Positions 1 to 5,006 of a DNA stretch of 5,690 bases are shown in pieces. The stretch comes from Myxococcales bacterium (GTDB taxonomy: Bacteria; Myxococcota_C; UBA6777). The notes under the pieces are model-generated. The model saw only the letters and a program-made list of their open reading frames with translations. It did not search any database and was not told where the DNA came from. Made by a program: the position numbers and the translations under genes. The stretch spans positions 1 to 5,690 of the forward strand of contig JALTMC010000301.1 in the NCBI GenBank assembly GCA_027005175.1, in the 5' to 3' direction. Numbering within the stretch: position 1 is the stretch's first letter; each line of letters begins with the position of its first letter.

Positions 1-557
1 CAATTCTCCGATGTGGTTTGACAGGTCGGATGATTGTTGCAATCGGGGTCCGCACAGTCGGCAAGCCCATCGTTATCATCGTCCACACGATTCGTGCAGC
101 GTTCTGTTGTTGTTTTGCATGCGGGGTGGCGACCACAATCGGGGTCGGCACAATCTGTCAACCCATCGCTGTCATCGTCGATCTTATTCGTACAGTTCTC
201 CAAAGGCTTTTGACACGCCGGGTGATTCACACAGTTCGTATCAGCGCAGTCTATCTTACCGTCTCGATCATCGTCGATATTGTTCGTGCAAAGCTCGTGA
301 AGAGTCGAACGGTCGGGAGTTTTCTTCTCTTTCGGAGTCTCTGTCGAAATGCTACCATCAGGCGTTTCTTCCTGTGATGTCTCGCCTCGAATCGTGCCAT
401 CGCTACGATCCAGACATTGTCCCTGGATGCAGCTTTTTCCCATGGAACAGTCAAGTGACACTTTGCATACCAAAGGAGGCCCAGCACAATTACAGTTGAC
501 GATGATAGGTAAAGACGACAACAACAAAAGGAGAGAAATATGCTCCATGGCTCTCAT
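1..557 (-). CDS. Secreted Cys/Asp-rich repeat protein, possible lipoprotein (C-terminus beyond left edge)
   Basis: The minus strand is open from an ATG at 557 to base 1 with no stop, giving 185 visible residues. GAGGAG at 565-570 lies 7 bases upstream and supports this start; a second Met (residue 4) is the alternative. Residues 7-20 are a hydrophobic leader ending in PIIVNC, so it is exported; C22 could be a lipidated cysteine, but Asn at -1 is not a canonical lipobox. Residues 31-48 hold a C-x5-C-x5-C-x4-C cluster. Residues about 50-88 are a Thr/Pro/Glu/Lys-rich, probably flexible linker. From C90 on there are 32-residue repeats with the core CTNxxDDDxDGxxDCADxxC, whose DxDxDG part resembles calcium-binding loops (EF-hand or thrombospondin type 3 style). 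This repeat style is common in surface proteins of Myxococcota-like bacteria. Calcium binding and surface location are inferred. The exact function is unknown. Neighbour 830-1804 is divergent. Confidence 0.85.
   Translation of the reverse strand, partial: MRAMEHISLLLLLSSLPIIVNCNCAGPPLVCKVSLDCSMGKSCIQGQCLDRSDGTIRGETSQEETPDGSISTETPKEKKTPDRSTLHELCTNNIDDDRDGKIDCADTNCVNHPACQKPLENCTNKIDDDSDGLTDCADPDCGRHPACKTTTERCTNRVDDDNDGLADCADPDCNNHPTCQTTSEN
3..290 (-). repeat. Three tandem 96-bp (32-residue) Cys/Asp repeats, a fourth starting at the edge
   Basis: Within the secreted protein, units begin at C90 (290-195), C122 (194-99) and C154 (98-3). The next unit starts with TG at 2-1, which fits a Cys codon. 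Each unit has Cys at relative positions 1, 15, 20 and 26 and an acidic DDDxDG loop followed by DCAD. Units 2 and 3 are identical at 22 of 32 residues. The spacing is exactly 32 residues with no indels. The four Cys per unit could form two disulfides, which is inference. These are protein-coding repeats, not a CRISPR array, because there is no unique spacer. Confidence 0.9.
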
Positions 558-622
558 CGGACGACTCCTCGAAACAAAGTCACGGTGGACAAAAAGGACA
601 CTTCTCCTATAATGTCTGTTGA

Positions 623-636
623 AAAAACTAGTTTTT
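623..636. other. 14-bp perfect palindrome (AAAAACTAGTTTTT)
   Basis: AAAAACTAGTTTTT is identical to its own reverse complement. It overlaps the position where a -10 element for the secreted protein gene would fall if TTGACA at 648-653 is its -35. That makes it a possible operator, but A/T-rich palindromes of this size can arise by chance in such sequence. Confidence 0.3.
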
Positions 637-651
637 ATCGAATGTGTTGTC

Positions 652-694
652 AAAAAGTCCTACTCTGATGACACAAAAGTCATCAGAGTAGGAC
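652..694 (-). terminator. Perfect 16-bp hairpin with T-tract on the minus strand
   Basis: The left arm 657-672 (GTCCTACTCTGATGAC) and right arm 679-694 are exact reverse complements around a 6-base loop. Read on the minus strand, the stem is followed directly by five T, the layout of a Rho-independent terminator for leftward transcripts. The odd point is the position: no minus-strand gene lies to its right. It might block leftward antisense transcription, end a small RNA, or act as a leader structure or protein-binding site. The structure is certain; the terminator role is moderate. Confidence 0.5.
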
Positions 695-829
695 CGCAAA
701 TGGTTATAAATCTTTGTTGTTTTGATAGAAGCCTCTTTGAATACGAAAGATTCTATTTCTTTCTATTTGTTTGTATTCATCAGCGTTTCTTCGCGGTTTT
801 TTTACGTCACAAATGGTTGGATTGATTTA

Positions 830-1804
830 ATGCAAGCTATCTTAATCGAAGAACACGGTGGGCCTGAGAAGCTGGTTGTACAGGAACTCGATCCGCCTAC
901 TCCTGGTCCGGGTGAGGTGTTGTTGCGAACGCTGGTGACCAGCGTTAACTTTGCTGATATTAAGATGCGGCGGAGTCTATATCGGGGTCGCAAACCTCCT
1001 TTTGTTCCAGGGTTTGATGGTGTTGGAGAAGTCATTGCATGTGGTCCTGGTGTTCAAACCATTCAGGTGGGACAGAGGGTGGCAGCATATACAAAGGGTG
1101 GTTCGTATGCCGAACAAATCCTCGCCAAAGAAGTACTCTGTTATCCCCTACCTGACAATGTATCAGAGGAAGATGGTGCTGGTATTGGTATTATGATCAC
1201 TGCCTACAATGCTGTCACTCAAGCGGGCCGAATGATGGCAGGTGAAACAGTGTTGGTGCATGCTGGCGCGGGTGGTGTAGGCAGCTCAGCCATTCAGATC
1301 GTACGAGCCTTAGGAGCCAAACGTATCCTCACAACGGTAGGTCATCCAAAGAAAGTACAAGCCTGTAAAAGCCTCGGCGCAGACGTTGTGATCAACTACC
1401 AAGAAGAAGACTTTGCCGCGCGTGTTCAGGAAGAAACGGATGGCCAGGGAGTCGATCTGATTCTAGACACCGTCGGGGGGAAGGTGTTTGAAGCAGGATT
1501 AACCTGCCTCGCTACATTTGGTCGTCTTGTTATTTTTGGTCATAGCTCTAACGAAGCAGGTTTCTTTGAAAGTAAGCCACTCCATCGCGAAAACCGCGCT
1601 GTTATCGGATACAGTAGCGGTGGAATTCGCAGACATCATCCGGAACAACTCCAACCCACCGCTCAAAATGTGCTTGACCTGATGGTTCAAGACAAAGTTC
1701 ACACCCTGGTCAGCGCACGTTTCCCCCTTACCCAAGCCCCTGATGCACATCGTCTGGTCGAATCACGACAAAGCATCGGAAAAGTATTGCTGAAACCAGA
1801 GTAG
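830..1804 (+). CDS. Zinc-independent quinone oxidoreductase-like MDR family protein
   Basis: The 324-residue product is a full-length cytoplasmic medium-chain dehydrogenase/reductase of the quinone oxidoreductase (zeta-crystallin-like) type. Such enzymes use NADPH to reduce quinones or other activated alkenes and carbonyls; the substrate here cannot be read from sequence. The N-terminal GroES-like domain includes SVNFADIKMR (38-47) and PFVPGFDGVGEV (57-68). The Rossmann domain has AGAGGVGSSAIQIV (145-158), and K174/K175 after the second strand fit a preference for NADPH. LDTVGG (212-217) and the C-terminal SIGKVLLKP (315-323) are also typical. The Cys/His ligands of zinc alcohol dehydrogenases are absent. 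The start at 830 gives the family N-terminus MQAILIEEHGGPE. An in-frame TTG at 722 would add 36 unrelated residues. The ribosome site is weak (GGTTGGA at 815-821). The gene stands alone, convergent with the methyltransferase. Confidence 0.93.
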   Translation: MQAILIEEHGGPEKLVVQELDPPTPGPGEVLLRTLVTSVNFADIKMRRSLYRGRKPPFVPGFDGVGEVIACGPGVQTIQVGQRVAAYTKGGSYAEQILAKEVLCYPLPDNVSEEDGAGIGIMITAYNAVTQAGRMMAGETVLVHAGAGGVGSSAIQIVRALGAKRILTTVGHPKKVQACKSLGADVVINYQEEDFAARVQEETDGQGVDLILDTVGGKVFEAGLTCLATFGRLVIFGHSSNEAGFFESKPLHRENRAVIGYSSGGIRRHHPEQLQPTAQNVLDLMVQDKVHTLVSARFPLTQAPDAHRLVESRQSIGKVLLKPE

Positions 1805-1837
1805 AAGCAGCGACCGAGCAAGTTTTTTTCACTTACG

Positions 1838-1853
1838 TTTCATTCGAATGAAA
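1838..1853. other. 16-bp perfect palindrome over the methyltransferase stop codon
   Basis: TTTCATTCGAATGAAA equals its reverse complement and overlaps the TGA of the minus-strand methyltransferase gene (1840-1842). It lies in the 35-bp convergent gap region after the oxidoreductase stop. A T7 tract at 1823-1829 follows the oxidoreductase gene, but no strong stem precedes it. The palindrome could help end transcription from either side, but the usable stem is only about 6 bp, so this is weak. Confidence 0.3.
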
Positions 1854-4017
1854 AAGAAAATTGTTGTGTGCTGGGCTCATCGGTTCTCAAGTGAGAGTTT
1901 GTCGTATCGTTTTCTTCCAGTGTTGAGAAAAAGCTGGCTGTGGAGTCTTTGTACAGTTTCAACAGTAACTTGAGAGTGGTCTCTTCAGGCAACATTGCGA
2001 GTGATGAGTGTACTAGAATCTGAGAGGCCAAAATAACACCTTTGTCTCCATTGCTAAGGCTCCTGCCTTGTTTGATCAGCGATTGTGACAATTCAGTGTA
2101 TTTCTCCAGAGAGTGATTCCAAACATGTTCTTCTGTTGATAATGATTGAGTTGGTGGGGATTCTATTTTTTTGCATATTAAAATGGCGTCGAGGTTGATG
2201 GGATTCTTTGAGGATGACTTTGGTTTGCCAACAGACATTTCTCCTTTCACGGGATGAGCTGCGACTACGTAGAACTTTGATTGTTGGATGGCATTGTAAA
2301 TAGAGAGCCAGCCCTCTGGCCTAGAGTGATGAAAACTGAAAACAAGCAGTCCTTCAGGTTTTACAACACGAAAGCATTCTTGAAAGACTTTTGTTAGTTT
2401 GGTAGAGAATTCTTGTGATGACTTGCTTTGTACTTCATTCTCATCCGATGAATTGTCTTTATTAAAAAATGGATAGCGAGCAGCGAGACAAGGAGCAATC
2501 CATGAGAAGAAAAAATCGCTCAGTTCGCTATAATGAACAAAATCAAAGTACGGGGGGTCTGTTACAACAGCATCGACACACTCATCAGGAATGGGAAGAG
2601 AGGAGCTATCACCGTTTAACAAAAGTGTGGTATTTTTTCCCTGGATAAAATCTTCATAGGTCTCGGTCACGCGGACATCAATAGGATCACTACAAACTTC
2701 TTTGTGTGATCTTTTTCGTTTTGGTGGAGTCTCCATTTGGACTCGAAGCTCAAATGGTTCTTGTAAGTATTTTTTGGCGCGAAGCAGCCGAGACTTAAAT
2801 AGTGTAGAAAAGACTCCACTGCTTTTGTGAGTTCCCCATACACTGTTTTCAAGCGGCGTTCTCTCAGGCTTTAAAATATGATTGGAAAACATATGCCGAA
2901 CAGCACCTGTTCCTTCGCCTTTAAAGCTGCAAAACATATTGTTAAACTCAAGAGTGCTTGAAAACAAACAGATGAAGTGATCCTTAATGACATCGTTTTC
3001 AATTTTCAAGATCTCATCTAACAATATTCCCAGACACAACAGTTGACGACCGTTGAAAAAGTCTTTCCATTTTGTGTAATGGTAGCCCTTCGCTTGTGAA
3101 GTATTGTGCCCATCGCGAATACTCATAGAAGGTACAAAATAAGCTGAGTTCTTCAAAGTCTCACAAGCAGCTTCATACAAATCCAAATCAAACTTACGAG
3201 CAGGAAGATAGACTTTTTCTCCGTTGTGAGTAAGCGCGAGGACAGCATACATCTTATGATGGGGCGGCACATCGGCCTTGGAAACAAGCTCTTTGATCTT
3301 GTATGTATGGCCCTCTTCATCGGTAACAAGTTGCTTTTGAGCGGGTCCTACTTGAGGATTAAATTGATGCAAGCACTCAGAGCATTGAAGTGATGTTGTA
3401 TCGTATCGATCCGTCAGCACTGTCCAGCAAGAGGGGCACAAGATCTTAGCCTCAGGCTTTTTCTTTGGATAGGCATTCTTACTGAATATATAGTTTGAGA
3501 ATAGGGGGATGTCGTTACCATCTGGTGTTGTAACAACCTTGACCCAAAAATAATAAAGAGCATCGCAAGTTGAATCTGTGATGGGATCGATCGTTTTGTA
3601 AAAGGACTTAATCTTTTCACTGACCTTTGCTTCGATCTCGTGATAAGCAGAAATGAGCTTATGAGAATCTACTTGTGTAAGTGCTTGGCGAACAATGAAG
3701 GTACTCACAGGGTTGATGTCGCAACCAATGGGGCGAATTCCCAACTTTATGGACTCTCCTAGAGTCGTACCTGAACCCATGAAGGGATCGAGAATTGTCA
3801 TGTCGCTCAATCGATGTTTCTGATAAAACTCACTGGCAACATCACATTCATCCTCAAGAGAAACACCCAAAAGAATGGCTCGAAACACACTTCCCAAACG
3901 TTTTGCCCACCATTTGTGGATGTGGTAAATAGGGCGGTTAACCTCTTTCCTCCAACTCTCCATTTCTGCAACATCATCAATAAGTTCAGAAGGGAAGCTA
4001 CGCTCAATCGATTTCAT
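1840..4017 (-). CDS. DNA methyltransferase with internal Zn-ribbon, COG1743/DUF1156-like (modification subunit)
   Basis: This 725-residue protein should transfer a methyl group from S-adenosylmethionine to adenine N6 (or cytosine N4) in DNA. An N-terminal segment, NRPIYHIHKWWAKRLGSVFR (27-46), matches the WWA-R motif of the COG1743/DUF1156-like group. Motif I is DPFMGSGTT (77-85) with an acidic residue after the next strand (D100). A Zn-ribbon candidate has C194/C197 and C212/C215. LLNGDSSSLPIPDE (466-479) leads into the catalytic DPPY (487-490), followed by YSELSDFF (496-503) and VVKPEGLLVF (551-560). About 400 residues separate motifs I and IV, probably including DNA recognition parts. At 725 residues it is much longer than simple type II methylases. 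The Met at 4017 is chosen because AAGGAA lies upstream and it leaves a 13-bp gap to the endonuclease; a start at 4068 would overlap that gene. No helicase motifs are seen. Confidence 0.88.
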   Translation of the reverse strand: MKSIERSFPSELIDDVAEMESWRKEVNRPIYHIHKWWAKRLGSVFRAILLGVSLEDECDVASEFYQKHRLSDMTILDPFMGSGTTLGESIKLGIRPIGCDINPVSTFIVRQALTQVDSHKLISAYHEIEAKVSEKIKSFYKTIDPITDSTCDALYYFWVKVVTTPDGNDIPLFSNYIFSKNAYPKKKPEAKILCPSCWTVLTDRYDTTSLQCSECLHQFNPQVGPAQKQLVTDEEGHTYKIKELVSKADVPPHHKMYAVLALTHNGEKVYLPARKFDLDLYEAACETLKNSAYFVPSMSIRDGHNTSQAKGYHYTKWKDFFNGRQLLCLGILLDEILKIENDVIKDHFICLFSSTLEFNNMFCSFKGEGTGAVRHMFSNHILKPERTPLENSVWGTHKSSGVFSTLFKSRLLRAKKYLQEPFELRVQMETPPKRKRSHKEVCSDPIDVRVTETYEDFIQGKNTTLLLNGDSSSLPIPDECVDAVVTDPPYFDFVHYSELSDFFFSWIAPCLAARYPFFNKDNSSDENEVQSKSSQEFSTKLTKVFQECFRVVKPEGLLVFSFHHSRPEGWLSIYNAIQQSKFYVVAAHPVKGEMSVGKPKSSSKNPINLDAILICKKIESPPTQSLSTEEHVWNHSLEKYTELSQSLIKQGRSLSNGDKGVILASQILVHSSLAMLPEETTLKLLLKLYKDSTASFFSTLEENDTTNSHLRTDEPSTQQFSFSFE

Positions 4018-4025
4018 CGTTTGCT

Positions 4026-4031
4026 TTCCTT
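4026..4031 (-). promoter_or_regulatory. Ribosome binding site deciding the methyltransferase start
   Basis: On the minus strand AAGGAA precedes the ATG at 4017; the AGGA core ends 9 bases from it. The site touches the stop codon of the endonuclease gene (4031-4033), which suggests coupled translation of the two genes from one transcript. Confidence 0.6.
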
Positions 4032-4786
4032 TACTCCGAGTGCTCACGCAAAGAGACATCAGGACCATGCTCAGTACTCACTCGATAAACTCGGAAGGAG
4101 TGTTTCATCCCAGCATGTGGATTGGGTATTGTTCTCGACTCTAAACTATTGGTGGTTAAATCGAAATCGTAACCGATGGTCAATTCATCCGCTTCCTGAC
4201 GTGTCAAAAGTGCCACTTCTGTTAGCTCCTCCGAAAAATCTACAACCTCGGGCACAATCAATGTGATCTGACCCTCTGTTCCATGTGTTAAGGCAAAGGG
4301 TGTCGGTGCAACATACATTTTGCGATCACGAATCAGTAAATCACCATAGCTACCAAAACCCTTAATACTCCTATTCTTGTGGACATAGTCATGATCTGCA
4401 TTTAAAAAATCTCCATGACAAATTACCAAGTCAAACACAGGGTATTCGTTGAGGTCCATAGGCTCTTTTGGGTATCGGCCAAAAACATAGTAAATATGGC
4501 GACCGTTATGATAACCTGTTGGGACTTGACTATTGCAATCGTAATTCGCAATCCGGCCGGGGTGCTGCAAGCCTTTGATCTCGAATCCAAGGGGTGAGTC
4601 CACCATTCTAAAATCAGGGTAGGAGTTGCGAGAGGGCTCATCAAAATGGGCTCCCAAGAAATTTAAGCGAGCTTTGAACCAGTCTTGAAAGTGGAATTCT
4701 TTATCTCTTTGGCTTGCCCGCTTGATTAACTCCCCCTCTCGAATCGCTCGGTGGCATTCCACAAAAAGGAGTTTTACCCATTCCAT
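4031..4786 (-). CDS. PD-(D/E)xK restriction endonuclease (type II-like)
   Basis: The 251-residue product should cut DNA at sites not protected by the adjacent methyltransferase. The evidence is a classic PD-(D/E)xK site in SYPDFRMVDSPLGFEIKG (55-72): catalytic P57-D58, then E69-x-K71 after ten intervening residues. It is preceded by an amphipathic helix region with FQDWFKARLNFLG (33-45), as is usual for this nuclease fold. A second conserved-looking block, VPTGYHNGRHIYYVFGRYP (88-106), may carry recognition or core strand residues. I do not recognise the specific subfamily or cut site. The Met at 4786 is preferred because AGGGAG lies 9 bases upstream; the Met at 4810 has no ribosome site and would add eight residues. 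No signal peptide or membrane segment is seen. It is the first gene of a two-gene unit with the methyltransferase 13 bp downstream. The nuclease call rests on motif plus context, and the substrate is inferred. Confidence 0.8.
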   Translation of the reverse strand: MEWVKLLFVECHRAIREGELIKRASQRDKEFHFQDWFKARLNFLGAHFDEPSRNSYPDFRMVDSPLGFEIKGLQHPGRIANYDCNSQVPTGYHNGRHIYYVFGRYPKEPMDLNEYPVFDLVICHGDFLNADHDYVHKNRSIKGFGSYGDLLIRDRKMYVAPTPFALTHGTEGQITLIVPEVVDFSEELTEVALLTRQEADELTIGYDFDLTTNSLESRTIPNPHAGMKHSFRVYRVSTEHGPDVSLREHSE

Positions 4787-4795
4787 ATTGCTTCT

Positions 4796-4801
4796 CTCCC
4801 T
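4796..4801 (-). promoter_or_regulatory. Ribosome binding site deciding the endonuclease start
   Basis: AGGGAG on the minus strand lies 9 bases before the ATG at 4786. It would fall inside the coding sequence if the Met at 4810 were used, which argues for the shorter protein. Confidence 0.55.
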
Positions 4802-4864
4802 TTGCTCCATAGTGCGAGAACACCGTTCTTTGCCTCAACAGAGTCATGTCGTCTATCGAACGGC

Positions 4865-4893
4865 AACGTAGGGGAAGGCTAGATGGATGTCAA
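4865..4893 (-). promoter_or_regulatory. Candidate promoter of the restriction-modification unit
   Basis: On the minus strand a full -35 consensus TTGACA (4893-4888) is followed after 17 bases by TACGTT (4870-4865), a 3 of 6 match to the -10 consensus. It would give a leader of about 70 bases before the endonuclease start. The -35 and spacing are good, the -10 poor. Confidence 0.35.
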
Positions 4894-4912
4894 GCCTCAC
4901 TTCCTTCTCTCC

Positions 4913-4941
4913 TTGACCTTGTTGTAAAATCGATTCATAAA
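4913..4941 (+). promoter_or_regulatory. Candidate promoter of the leucine-rich-repeat gene
   Basis: TTGACC (4913-4918, 5 of 6) and CATAAA (4936-4941, 4 of 6) are separated by exactly 17 bases. Transcription would start near 4948, leaving about 59 bases before the ATG at 5007. This is a reasonable sigma-70-like match, but no data support it beyond sequence and position. Confidence 0.4.
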
Positions 4942-5006
4942 CTTTATCCCCCCTCAAATCTTAATGGGTTCTTCATTGGACCATCAGAATGTAAAGGATA
5001 GGACTT

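Larger units (their letters stand above)
558..829. other. Divergent intergenic region
   Basis: This AT-rich gap separates the minus-strand secreted protein gene from the plus-strand oxidoreductase gene, so it should carry both promoters. On the minus strand TTGACA (648-653) is a full -35 consensus, but the hexamer 17 bases downstream (TAGTTT) is a poor -10. On the plus strand TTGTTG at 716-721 with TTGAAT 17 bases later is only a weak candidate. The gap also contains a perfect hairpin and a palindrome, listed separately. I see no convincing small gene: the open frame across 619-825 starts at TTG, passes through the hairpin and has no recognisable composition. Confidence 0.6.

Noticed and set aside
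11-499. Open plus-strand frames (11-499 and 18-377) opposite the secreted protein
   Set aside because: They are shadows of the minus-strand repeat gene; their translations are Arg/Ser/His-rich or irregular without recognisable domains.
619-825. 68-residue plus-strand frame in the intergenic region
   Set aside because: It starts at TTG, reads through the perfect hairpin, and has no family-like composition or clear ribosome site.
722-829. Upstream TTG start for the oxidoreductase giving a 360-residue protein
   Set aside because: The extra 36 residues have no resemblance to the family, while the ATG at 830 gives the typical MQAI N-terminus and length.
1820-1834. T7 tract after the oxidoreductase considered as an intrinsic terminator
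   Set aside because: No stable G+C-rich stem precedes the T tract; only a trivial 4-bp AAGT/ACTT pairing surrounds it.
4018-4068. Earlier ATG at 4068 for the methyltransferase
   Set aside because: It would overlap the end of the endonuclease gene by 38 bases, and the ATG at 4017 has a good ribosome site just after that gene's stop.
4787-4810. ATG at 4810 for the endonuclease
   Set aside because: No ribosome site precedes it, and the AGGGAG site that serves the ATG at 4786 would lie inside the coding sequence.
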